A stretch of 15,267 nt of DNA from JBBDXI01 sp040902425 (GCA_040902425.1 JBBDXI010000093.1:1-15267); one strand, 5' to 3'; counted from the stretch's first letter, positions 7,620 through 13,850 are shown. Notes: a model not told the origin generated them from the letters alone. Program-made: numbers and translations.

Positions 7620-9307
7620 GCGATGGTCTCCACGGCGGGGGCGCTTCGGGGCGCGGCGGCCGCCGGTTCCGTGCGCGCCGCCTCGCGCCCGCGGCGCCAG
7701 AGGTCGTGGGCGGCGAGCTGCGGGCGCGGGGCGGGGAAGTCGTCGCGGCTGTGGGCCCCGCGGGACTCCTCGCGCCAGGCGGCGGAGCGGGCGACGAGGC
7801 CGCCGGCGAGGAGCATGTTCTGCGTCTCCCAGCCGGCGGGGTCGTCGAAGATCTTGTCGAGGGTGTAGCGGGCCCAGAAGTCGAACATCTCGATCGCGTC
7901 GGCGAGCTTGGGGCCGGTGCGCTCGATGCCGACGTTCCGCCACATGGCGGAGCGGAGGCTGGAGCGGACGTCGGCCAGGTCCAGCTCGCCGTGGTCGCTG
8001 GGGCGGATGTCGCTGACGATGGCGATCGGGCCGCGCCGGCCGGCGCCGGGGGCCCGTCCGGCGCGGCTCTCGCCGGCGGCGTGGCCGGCGATCTCGCCCA
8101 TGACGAGGCCCTCCAGGAGGGAGTTGCTGGCGAGGCGGTTGGCGCCGTGCAGGCCGGTGGAGGCCGCCTCGCCGACGGCGAACAGGCCGGGGACGTCGGT
8201 GCGGGCGCTGAGGTCGGTGCGGACGCCGCCGATGGTGTAGTGGGCCGCGGGGTGGACGGGGACGGGGTCCTTCTGCGGGTCCAGGTCGAAGCGCTTGAGC
8301 TCGGCGGCGATGCCGGGGAAGCGCGATGCGAAGGCGGGGACCGGGCGGCAGTCGAGCCAGACGTTCTGGCCGCCCTGCTTGGCGATCTGGCGGACGATGG
8401 CGCGGCTGACGACGTCGCGCGGGGCGAGCTCGGCCTGGGGGTGGACGCCCTGCATGAATCGGCGGCCGGAGGCGTCCACGAGCAGGGCGCCCTCGCCGCG
8501 CACGGCCTCGCTGATGAGGGAGCGAGGGGCCCCGGGGAGGTAGAGCGTGGTGGGGTGGAACTGGATGAACGCCATGTCGGCGACGGTGGCGCCGGCGCGG
8601 TAGGCCATGGCGGGGCCGTCGCCGGTGGCGATTTTGGGGTTGGTGGTTTCGCGGTAGAGCTGGCCGGCGCCGCCGGTGGCGAGGATGGTGGACTCGGCCC
8701 AGATCATCTGGAGGCCGAAGCGCGGGTGGTGGGTGATGGCGCCGACGACGGGGGAGCCGGGCTCGGCGGTGGGCGTGATGAGGTCGAGGGTGAAGCAGCG
8801 CTCGAAGAGGCGGATGGTCGGCAGGGAGCGGAGGCGCTCCTCGAGGCAGCGCTGGAGCTCGCGCCCGGTGGCATCGCCCAGGGCGTGGAGGATGCGGGAG
8901 GCCGAGTGGCCGCCCTCGCGCGTCGGGGAGAGGCGGCCCTGGGCGTCGCGGTCGAGGGCGATGCCCCAGGCGATGAGCTCGCGGACGCGGTCCGGGCCGC
9001 GCTCGACGATGGCGCGGACGACGGGCTCATCGGCGAGGCCGCACCCGCAGGCGAGGGTGTCCTTGATGTGGGCCTGGGCGTCGATGGGGTCGGCGGGGAC
9101 GGCGACGCCGCCCTGGGCCCAGGCGGTGTTGCTCTCGGCGAGTTCGCCCTTGGCGAGGACGATGACCTCGCCGTGGGCCGCGGCGGCGATGCCGGCGCGC
9201 AAGCCGGCGACGCCGGCGCCGATGACGAGGGTGTCGGTGAAGATCTGCGGGAGCAGGCTGGAGCGGAAGGGGATGAGGTAGCGGCGCTGGTCGAAGAGGG
9301 GGTGCAT
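7616..9307 (-). CDS. nadB: L-aspartate oxidase (de novo NAD biosynthesis)
   Basis: This FAD enzyme oxidises L-aspartate to iminoaspartate, which quinolinate synthase (NadA) condenses with DHAP; nadA is not in the window. The 563-residue protein (E. coli NadB is about 540) shows the FAD Rossmann motif GAGVAGL near residue 30, SNTAWAQGGVAVP (59-71), REGGHSASRILH, ILATGGAGQLY, QFHPTTLY, SEAVRGEGALLVD and the FAD-binding block AVGEAASTGLHGANRLASNS. These REGGHS and GLHGANRL blocks fit NadB better than succinate or fumarate reductase flavoproteins, and no partner subunits are nearby. The ATG at 9307 is chosen. The frame runs 26 codons further upstream to 9385, but those residues come from repetitive intergenic DNA and lie ahead of the conserved start. 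The stop overlaps the lipoprotein start by 4 nt. The extreme C-terminus is Ala/Pro rich. Confidence 0.95.
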   Translation of the reverse strand: MHPLFDQRRYLIPFRSSLLPQIFTDTLVIGAGVAGLRAGIAAAAHGEVIVLAKGELAESNTAWAQGGVAVPADPIDAQAHIKDTLACGCGLADEPVVRAIVERGPDRVRELIAWGIALDRDAQGRLSPTREGGHSASRILHALGDATGRELQRCLEERLRSLPTIRLFERCFTLDLITPTAEPGSPVVGAITHHPRFGLQMIWAESTILATGGAGQLYRETTNPKIATGDGPAMAYRAGATVADMAFIQFHPTTLYLPGAPRSLISEAVRGEGALLVDASGRRFMQGVHPQAELAPRDVVSRAIVRQIAKQGGQNVWLDCRPVPAFASRFPGIAAELKRFDLDPQKDPVPVHPAAHYTIGGVRTDLSARTDVPGLFAVGEAASTGLHGANRLASNSLLEGLVMGEIAGHAAGESRAGRAPGAGRRGPIAIVSDIRPSDHGELDLADVRSSLRSAMWRNVGIERTGPKLADAIEMFDFWARYTLDKIFDDPAGWETQNMLLAGGLVARSAAWREESRGAHSRDDFPAPRPQLAAHDLWRRGREAARTEPAAAAPRSAPAVETIA

Positions 9308-9384
9308 GGGGTCTTGCGGTGGGGTTGTGTCTTGGCCGATTCTTGGACGGCTCAGGCCCCCTCCGGCCTCGCTGCGCTCGGCCA

Positions 9385-9420
9385 CCTCCCCCGCCCACCC
9401 CCCCCGAGCGGCGGGGGAGG
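9385..9420. repeat. GC-rich stem-loop between the DinB-like gene and nadB
   Basis: CCTCCCCCGCC (9385-9395) and GGCGGGGGAGG (9410-9420) form a perfect 11-bp stem with a 14-nt loop. It sits 4 bp after the DinB-like stop on the minus strand. Next to it (about 9365-9383) is GGCCTCGCTGCGCTCGGCC, which has its own GGCC ends. No T-run follows on either strand, so it is not a standard intrinsic terminator. It could aid RNA 3' end formation or be a copy of a dispersed intergenic repeat. Confidence 0.5.
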
Positions 9421-9424
9421 GGCG

Positions 9425-10042
9425 TTAGCGCTTGTGGCAGCCGCAGGCGGGGCCGCAGCCGCCGGCGGGGGGGGCGGGGTCTTCGGCGGGGGCGGGGCCG
9501 AGGATGCGGGAGATCTTGGCGTTGAGGAAGCGGGCGTGGTGCTCGAGGTGGTGGGTGGTCATGGCGAGCATGCGGCGGACGGAGAGCTCGCCCCACTGCG
9601 GGTGCATGATCCTGCGGGCGAGCTGGTCGTCGCTGAGGGTCTGGAGCCAGGAGGCGGTGAACCGGCGCAGGGTGTGGATGACGGCGACGAAGGCGGGGAC
9701 GGGGTGCTGGCCGCCGTCGTAGAGCCCGGCGTCGATGAACGCGTTCTCGTCCCAGGGGGAGACGAGCGGGTTCTCCTCGGCGACGGCCTTGCGCATGCGG
9801 TGGGTGAAGACCAGCTCCGCGTCGGCGAGGTGACCGACGAGGGTGCGCACGGGCCAGCGGCCCACCTCGGCCTCGGGGACGAAGGCCTGGTCGGCCTGCT
9901 CGTCGGAGAGCTCGAAGAGCCGGCGGTCGAAGTTCTCGAGGCCGGCGCGGTAGCGGGCGAGGAGCTCGGGCGTGGGGAGGGCTTCGATGGGCTCGATCTT
10001 CAGCCGGTAGGGATTGTCGGAAATCGCGGTCATGTGGGTCAT
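9425..10042 (-). CDS. DinB/YfiT-like putative metal-dependent protein with Cys-rich tail
   Basis: This 205-residue four-helix DinB-superfamily protein resembles the YfiT/bacillithiol-transferase-like branch. The segments RWPVRTLVGHLADAELVF, EENPLVSPWDENAF and HHLEHHARFL match the pattern GW..RQVVHHLAD / E.NP.I.P.DE..W / H..HH I recall for that branch. Candidate metal ligands are H71, H164 and H168; the 93-residue and 4-residue spacings agree with the YfiT triad as I remember it. The start is ATG at 10042, or the ATG at 10033 three codons later; CCGGAG lies about 10 nt upstream. The frame continues upstream to 10129 without domain support. The last 11 residues, GCGPACGCHKR, are unusual for the family and could bind metal. 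It leads the minus-strand run, 117 bp before nadB. The reaction is unknown; a thiol-transferase role is only an analogy. Confidence 0.82.
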   Translation of the reverse strand: MTHMTAISDNPYRLKIEPIEALPTPELLARYRAGLENFDRRLFELSDEQADQAFVPEAEVGRWPVRTLVGHLADAELVFTHRMRKAVAEENPLVSPWDENAFIDAGLYDGGQHPVPAFVAVIHTLRRFTASWLQTLSDDQLARRIMHPQWGELSVRRMLAMTTHHLEHHARFLNAKISRILGPAPAEDPAPPAGGCGPACGCHKR

Positions 10043-10101
10043 GGGGGGGCGGCTCCGGAAAATAATGGGGCCCGGGGCGCAACTGCCGAACCGAGCGGGG
10101 G

Positions 10102-10194
10102 ATGCATCGTAGGGAAATAGGGCACACAAGTCTTCGTCTCCTCTCTCCTCCTAACGGCTCCGCTCTACCGGGCGGGGCCGTTTTGTGTTTTTGA
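10102..10194 (+). CDS. Possible 30-codon leader ORF ending inside a terminator U-run
   Basis: An ATG at 10102 follows a G-rich stretch (GCGGGGG) and opens a 30-codon frame. The frame runs through the terminator stem and stops at TGA (10192-10194) right after the T-run. This layout recalls leader-peptide attenuators, but the codons show no clear run of one amino acid (the middle is LRLLSPP). It may be a chance frame. The gene it would control is the thioesterase-purN operon starting at 10282. Confidence 0.2.
   Translation: MHRREIGHTSLRLLSPPNGSALPGGAVLCF
10153..10192 (+). terminator. Intrinsic terminator upstream of the thioesterase-purN operon
   Basis: AACGGCTCCGC (10153-10163) pairs with GCGGGGCCGTT (10172-10182), 11 pairs with one G-U, around an 8-nt loop. 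TTTTGTGTTTTT follows directly. It is oriented on the + strand, yet the only gene to its left (DinB-like) is on the minus strand and diverges. It therefore terminates either a leader transcript of the downstream operon, an unannotated small RNA, or antisense transcription. Confidence 0.7.
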
Positions 10195-10224
10195 CCAGCG
10201 ACACCGCACGGGCGAGCCGAAGAC

Positions 10225-10260
10225 GGCACGCCCGTGGCACCCGGCACGCCCGTGGCACCC
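10225..10260. repeat. 18-bp tandem repeat, two copies
   Basis: GGCACGCCCGTGGCACCC occurs twice without a gap (10225-10242, 10243-10260), ending 21 bp before the thioesterase start. Its reverse complement starts GGGTGCCAC. The core GGTGCCAC is also present in the 30-bp repeat inside gcvP, so the two may belong to one repeat population. Confidence 0.8.
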
Positions 10261-10281
10261 GGGCCCGGTAGTCTGCTCGCC

Positions 10282-10695
10282 ATGCCCCCCGCCCCGGCCC
10301 CTCCCGACCCGCAGGCCCGCACGCTGGCCCTCCGCGTGGTCACCATGCCGCGCGACACGAACCAGTACGGGACGATCTTCGGCGGGGTGATCCTGAGCTA
10401 CATCGACCAGGCGGGGTTCGTCGAGGCGCGGCGGCACGGGGTCCACCGGTGGGTGACCGCGGCCCTGGACAAGGTGGAGTTCAAGGCGGCGGTGCACCTG
10501 GGGGACACGGTCAACCTGTACGCCCGGACGGTCCGGATGGGGACCAAGAGCGTGACGGTCGAGATCGAGGTCGAGGCGGAGCGGTTCACGAGCGCGCAGC
10601 GTGTGCAGGTGACCACGGCGACGCTGGTGATGGTGGCCATCGACGCCTCGGGCGTGCCGATTCCCTTCCGGCTGCCGCCGACGGCGGCGCCGTGA
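10282..10695 (+). CDS. Acyl-CoA thioesterase, YciA-like hotdog fold
   Basis: This 137-residue single hotdog-domain protein hydrolyses acyl-CoA to free acid and CoA; the substrate range is unknown. The signature MPRDTNQYGTIFGGVILSYI (22-41) followed by DQAG is the family hallmark (PxDTNxxGxIFGGxxMxxMD in YciA). D42 is the probable catalytic residue by analogy to the Asp after the long helix start. The segments VTAALDKVEFKAAVHLGDTV and AQRVQVTTATLVMVAIDASG fit the rest of the hotdog. The ATG at 10282 is chosen because it lies just ahead of the domain. The frame extends to 10234, but that part is the 18-bp repeat translated. No clear ribosome site is visible. PurN starts 29 bp after the stop, suggesting co-transcription. 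Confidence 0.9.
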   Translation: MPPAPAPPDPQARTLALRVVTMPRDTNQYGTIFGGVILSYIDQAGFVEARRHGVHRWVTAALDKVEFKAAVHLGDTVNLYARTVRMGTKSVTVEIEVEAERFTSAQRVQVTTATLVMVAIDASGVPIPFRLPPTAAP

Positions 10696-10724
10696 CGGCC
10701 CGGAGCGCCCCGTACGCTTCTGCG

Positions 10725-11342
10725 ATGGCCCCTCCCGCCCCCGCTTCCGGCCCTCCTCCCGCCCGGCTCGCCGTGATGCTGTCCGGCTCGGGGCGGACGC
10801 TGCTGAACCTGCTGGGGGCGATCCGCGCGGGGGGCCTGATGGCGACCGTCGAGCTGGTGATCTCGTCGCGCGAGGGCCTGGGGGCGGAGCGGGCGCGGGC
10901 GGCGGGGCTGAGGGTCGTGGTCATCCCGGGCGTCATCCCGCGCGAGCGGCTGGGGGCCGAGCTGGGTGCGCACCGCATCGACTGGGTGGTCCTCGCGGGG
11001 TACCTGAAACTGGTGGAGATTCCGAGGGAGTACGAGGGGCGGATCGTCAACATCCACCCGGCTCTGCTGCCGAGGCACGGTGGGCCGGGGATGCACGGGG
11101 AGCGGGTGCACCGGGCGGTGCTGGCGGCGGGCGACACGGTCTCGGGGTGCACGGTGCACCTGTGCGATGAGGTCTACGACCGCGGGCGGGTCCTTCTCCA
11201 GAAGACCTGCCCGGTCCTTCCCGGGGACACGCCGGAAACCCTGGCGGCCCGCGTCTTTGCGCTGGAGTGTGGGGCGTACCCGGAGGCCCTGGGGGCGCTG
11301 ATCGCCGCGGGGCAGAGCCGCGCGGGCCACGCGGGCGTATAG
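10725..11342 (+). CDS. purN: Phosphoribosylglycinamide formyltransferase (GAR transformylase)
   Basis: This enzyme transfers formyl from 10-formyl-tetrahydrofolate to glycinamide ribonucleotide, the third step of purine synthesis. The 205-residue protein (typical length about 200) has the phosphate-loop-like LAVMLSGSGRTLLNLL, the VVLAGYLKLV strand and the catalytic set N109, H111 (IVNIHPALLPR) and D152 (DEVYDRGRVLLQ), matching N106/H108/D144 of E. coli PurN. The loop GGPGMHGERVHRAVLAAG is the longer variant found in many non-enterobacterial PurNs. The ATG at 10725 gives a short Pro-rich lead before the first strand; an open frame reaches back to 10449 through the thioesterase gene and is not coding. 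The following peptidase starts 23 bp after the TAG. Folate linkage with gcvP in this window is metabolic, not operonic. Confidence 0.95.
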   Translation: MAPPAPASGPPPARLAVMLSGSGRTLLNLLGAIRAGGLMATVELVISSREGLGAERARAAGLRVVVIPGVIPRERLGAELGAHRIDWVVLAGYLKLVEIPREYEGRIVNIHPALLPRHGGPGMHGERVHRAVLAAGDTVSGCTVHLCDEVYDRGRVLLQKTCPVLPGDTPETLAARVFALECGAYPEALGALIAAGQSRAGHAGV

Positions 11343-11365
11343 CAGGGGCCCGCAGGAGCACTCGA

Positions 11366-12925
11366 TTGCGCAGCCCACGGCCTTTGGTTCTCGCGCTCGT
11401 CGCCGGCGCATCGCTGCTGCGCCCCTGCCCCACCCTCGCCCAGGAGGAGCCGCCGCTCCCCGTCGAGGCCCCCGCCCCGCGCCCGGACTCGCAGGAGCGG
11501 ACCCGGCAGATTCTGGAGCTTCAGGAGAAGGCGTTCGAGGCCATTCGTGAGCGCGACTGGGCGGAGGCCGAGAGGCTGATGCTCGAGAACCTGAGGCTCG
11601 AGCCGGGCAACTTCGTGATCCTCTACAACCTGGCGTGCATGCGGTCGCGGCAGGGGGATGCGGAGGGGGGGATCGACTATCTGAAGAAGGCGATCGAGGC
11701 GGGGTTCGTGGACATCCACCGGTTGCGCACCGATCCGGACCTCGGGGGGCTGCGCGACCACGGCACGTACGCGGTGATTGTGGAGGGGTGGCCGCGGATC
11801 CTGGGGGCGCACCTGGAGGCGAACCTCAAGCACGCGGGGCGGATCTTCGACGGCAGGACCGGGGCCTACGCGACCACGCGCGAGGAGAAGATGCGGGTGG
11901 CGATCATGTCGGCGATGGACCCGGTCTCGACGGATGCGGCGCGGGAGGACCTCGCCCGGCTCTACGAGTGGGGCCTCGCCAACGTCTTCCCCGACCTTGC
12001 CGAGGAGGGGAAGGCGGAGCACGATCCGTGGGCGGTGGTGGTGCTGCCGACGCAGCGCGACTTCCGGAAGTGGGCGCTGGCCACGTACGGGGCGGACGCG
12101 ATCGCGGGGCTCTCGGGGATCGGGGGGCACTACGACCACGACCAGAAGCGGCTGGTGGCGATGGACCTGGGGGCGACGCTGCGGCACGAGTTCTTCCACG
12201 TGCTGCACTGGCGGAGCTGCACGCGGCTGGGGCAGATGCACCCCATCTGGATCCAGGAGGGCCTGTGCAGCCTGGTTGAGGACTACGAGCTGGGGTCGCC
12301 GCCGAGCGCGGCGTCGCTGAGGCCGGTGGCGTCGTGGCGCTCCAACATGGTCAAGCGGCTCGCCTCCGGCGGGCGCCTCCCGACGCTGAAGCAGCTCACG
12401 TCGATGCCGCGCGGGCGCTTCACGGAGGTGAACCCGCTGGCCAACTACGGGCTGGCCCGCACGTTCTTCCTCTACCTCCACGACCAGGGGAAGCTGAAGG
12501 ACTGGTACGCGCACTACACCACACACTACCGCGAGGACCCCAGCGGGCTGAAGTCCATCGAGGCCGTCCTGGGGAAGGCCAGTACGGAGATCGACCGCGA
12601 TTACCGGGCGTGGGTCCGGAAGCTCCCGGAGGTGGCCGAGCAGACGCGGCCCGGGAATGTGGGGATCGGGGCGGACGTTGAGACCGGCGACGGCGACGGC
12701 CCGGTGATCGTCGCGATCCCGCGGGTCCGGGGCCGGGCCAGCCCCGCGCAGACGGCCGGCCTCCGCGTGCGGGACGTGATTACGGCGGTGAACAGCCAGC
12801 CGACGCGGGACCTTCATGAGCTGGTGCGTGTTCTCGGGCAGTTCAAGGCCGGGGACGAGGTGGAGGTGGCCTACCGTCGGGGGAAGGTGCATTCGACCAC
12901 GCGGGTCGTGCTGGAACGCCGATGA
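11366..12925 (+). CDS. Secreted putative zinc metalloprotease: TPR, HExxH gluzincin-like, PDZ
   Basis: A TTG start is supported by AGGAG (11354-11358) seven bases upstream and by the signal peptide that then begins at once (RSPRPLVLALVAGASLL, cut near TLAQ). The protein has 519 residues. A TPR-like region spans about 45-130 (the QILELQEKAFEAIRERDWAE helix pair and LYNLACMRSRQGDAEGGIDY). HEFFH at 274-278 and E298 in WIQEGLCSLVED give the HExxH...E arrangement of gluzincin peptidases. A PDZ-like domain forms the C-terminus (about 430-519, with ASPAQTAGLRVRDVITAVNS). This resembles planctomycete proteins with DUF1570-type peptidase domains, but the family name is from memory. The predicted location is periplasm or outside; substrate unknown. 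The frame is open upstream to 11267 over purN, which is not coding. Likely third gene of the thioesterase-purN operon. All metal ligands appear intact. Confidence 0.86.
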   Translation: MRSPRPLVLALVAGASLLRPCPTLAQEEPPLPVEAPAPRPDSQERTRQILELQEKAFEAIRERDWAEAERLMLENLRLEPGNFVILYNLACMRSRQGDAEGGIDYLKKAIEAGFVDIHRLRTDPDLGGLRDHGTYAVIVEGWPRILGAHLEANLKHAGRIFDGRTGAYATTREEKMRVAIMSAMDPVSTDAAREDLARLYEWGLANVFPDLAEEGKAEHDPWAVVVLPTQRDFRKWALATYGADAIAGLSGIGGHYDHDQKRLVAMDLGATLRHEFFHVLHWRSCTRLGQMHPIWIQEGLCSLVEDYELGSPPSAASLRPVASWRSNMVKRLASGGRLPTLKQLTSMPRGRFTEVNPLANYGLARTFFLYLHDQGKLKDWYAHYTTHYREDPSGLKSIEAVLGKASTEIDRDYRAWVRKLPEVAEQTRPGNVGIGADVETGDGDGPVIVAIPRVRGRASPAQTAGLRVRDVITAVNSQPTRDLHELVRVLGQFKAGDEVEVAYRRGKVHSTTRVVLERR

Positions 12926-12934
12926 CCCACAGGG

Positions 12935-12967
12935 TGCGATCGCCCGCCGGACGCGGGGCGAATCGCA
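12935..12967 (+). terminator. Hairpin after the metalloprotease gene, possible terminator
   Basis: TGCGATCGCCC (12935-12945) pairs with GGGCG-A-ATCGCA (12956-12967): 11 pairs with one bulged A and a 10-nt loop, 9 bp after the stop codon. The tail TCGTTCTGGGGTCTTCT is T-rich but has no clean T-run. Confidence 0.5.
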
Positions 12968-13048
12968 TCGTTCTGGGGTCTTCTACTTATTTGGAACTGC
13001 TCCAAGAAAGACTGAACCCTCGGCCGCGTTTTCTCGAATGATGGATGA

Positions 13049-13068
13049 GCGGCCCTTCACCGGGCCGC
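13049..13068 (+). promoter_or_regulatory. Leader hairpin just upstream of the first small gene
   Basis: GCGGCCC (13049-13055) and GGGCCGC (13062-13068) form a 7-bp stem with a 6-nt loop, ending 5 nt before the GAGGG ribosome site of the 81-residue gene. A second short inverted repeat, TTGGA-5 nt-TCCAA (12991-13005), lies farther up in a locally AT-richer patch and could be an operator. Role unproven. Confidence 0.3.
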
Positions 13069-13085
13069 GACAAGAGGGAAAAGGG

Positions 13086-13331
13086 ATGGATGGGTACCGC
13101 GACGAGATTCCGATCGAGAGGCTGCTCGAGGCCGCATCCGCGGCTCTTGATGCGGCCCGGGATGTCGCCGAGTACACCGGCGGCCCGGCGCCGTACCCGC
13201 TGGACCTGATGGGCTCGCCGATGCAGCCGGCCTGCCTGGCCCCGTTTACGCGGTGGGAGATCGAGCAGGCCTGCGAGTTCCTGGTCCGGATGGGGTTTGT
13301 CGAGGCCCCCAGCAAGCGCCCGACCGTCTGA
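13086..13331 (+). CDS. Small conserved-looking protein of unknown family (first of twin pair)
   Basis: This 81-residue protein has no signal peptide or membrane segment. An N-terminal Ala-rich amphipathic helix (about 8-29) leads to TGGPAPYPLDLMGSPMQP (31-48), Cys50, then FTRWEIEQACEFLVRMGF (54-71) with Cys63. I do not recognise the family. It is real because the downstream gene encodes a clear paralogue with 34 identical residues of 41 between T31 and F71 (hand count), far above chance. The ATG at 13086 has GAGGG (13074-13078) seven bases upstream. An alternative ATG at 13038 would add 16 residues and has no ribosome site and no counterpart in the paralogue. A strong 12-bp hairpin follows the stop. 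Probably cytosolic. The conserved tryptophan and two cysteines hint at a folded domain or protein-binding adaptor, but this is only inference. Confidence 0.82.
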   Translation: MDGYRDEIPIERLLEAASAALDAARDVAEYTGGPAPYPLDLMGSPMQPACLAPFTRWEIEQACEFLVRMGFVEAPSKRPTV

Positions 13332-13356
13332 CCGGCTGACACCACACGTCTAAGTC

Positions 13357-13393
13357 CCGCGGCCGCAGCCTTCAAGGTAAACTGCGGCCGCGG
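13357..13393 (+). terminator. Perfect 12-bp hairpin between the twin small genes
   Basis: CCGCGGCCGCAG (13357-13368) and CTGCGGCCGCGG (13382-13393) pair perfectly around a 13-nt loop, which itself contains CCTT/AAGG. It begins 25 nt after the first small gene's stop and is followed by TTGCGTTGCG rather than a T-run. A terminator or RNA-stabilising 3' end is likely; a processing signal is possible. Confidence 0.55.
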
Positions 13394-13601
13394 TTGCGTT
13401 GCGCCCCGTGCGGCCCGCCCGGCGGAAGGGCCGCGATTAAAGCCGGGGGGGGCAAGTCCGAGCGCGGGTTCACCCGGATTTGAGGCCCCTTTGGTTTCCG
13501 TAGGCGTGTATTGGTGGGTGTACGCCGCGCGGCGTGCGACCACGAGCGGCGGGAAGGAGACCGGCCGACACGCGCGGGAGAGAGAGAGAAGGGGGGATCA
13601 C
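13394..13601 (+). promoter_or_regulatory. Non-coding leader before the second small gene
   Basis: This stretch of about 210 bp holds no supported gene. It contains a 5-bp hairpin CGGGT-TC-ACCCG (13465-13476), a perfect 14-bp palindrome ACGCCGCGCGGCGT (13522-13535) that could be an operator, and a purine-rich run ending in AAGGGGGG (13589-13596) that serves as ribosome site. Shorter T-rich patches lie at 13479-13515, but no convincing -35/-10 pair was found. Confidence 0.35.
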
Positions 13602-13850
13602 ATGCGTCGGCAGCAGCAAGAGCAGATCGATCCGGACCGCCTGTGGCAGGCCGCGGAGGCGGCGATCGCCGCCGCGCTGGACGTGGCGAGCCACACCGGC
13701 GGCCCGATGCCGTACCCGGTGGACCTGATGGGGAGCCCGCTGCAGCCGGACTGCCTGGCGGAGTTCACGCGCTGGGAGATCGAGCAGGGGTGCGAGTTCC
13801 TGATCCGGATGGGGTTCATGGAGTTCCCCAAGACGGGCAAGACGAGGTAA
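13602..13850 (+). CDS. Small conserved-looking protein of unknown family (second of twin pair)
   Basis: This 82-residue paralogue of the gene at 13086 has a variable hydrophilic start (MRRQQQEQ), then the Ala-rich helix, TGGPMPYPVDLMGSPLQP (32-49), Cys51, and FTRWEIEQGCEFLIRMGF (55-72) with Cys64. About 49 of 74 aligned residues are identical to its twin by hand count, with no gaps after the first eight residues. The ATG at 13602 is placed 5 nt after a strong AAGGGGGG purine run; in-frame codons upstream (to 13491) are not matched in the twin. No signal peptide or membrane helix is present. A textbook intrinsic terminator lies 79 bp after the stop, so the gene ends its transcript. Having its own long leader suggests separate expression from its twin. 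Function unknown. Confidence 0.84.
   Translation: MRRQQQEQIDPDRLWQAAEAAIAAALDVASHTGGPMPYPVDLMGSPLQPDCLAEFTRWEIEQGCEFLIRMGFMEFPKTGKTR

Noticed and set aside
7620..7943. N-terminal extension of the lipoprotein frame over nadB
   Set aside because: Arg-rich shadow of nadB; the GTG at 7619 gives a signal peptide and a coupled overlap.
7616..9307. Succinate dehydrogenase/fumarate reductase flavoprotein instead of NadB
   Set aside because: Motifs REGGHS..RILH and GLHGANRLASNS fit NadB, and no iron-sulphur or membrane subunit genes are adjacent.
7706..10120. Open frame of 804 codons antisense to nadB and the DinB-like gene
   Set aside because: Same GC artefact; it crosses two real genes and an intergenic region and has no recognisable motif.
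10225..10260. CRISPR or iteron array
   Set aside because: Two abutting 18-bp copies only, no spacers and no cas or replication gene nearby.
10043..10281. tRNA or known riboswitch in the divergent intergenic region
   Set aside because: No cloverleaf, and no purine, folate (THF), glycine or other riboswitch core could be recognised by eye.
13394..13601. Small gene in the leader of the second twin
   Set aside because: Open frames here lack ribosome sites and are not matched in the leader of the first twin.
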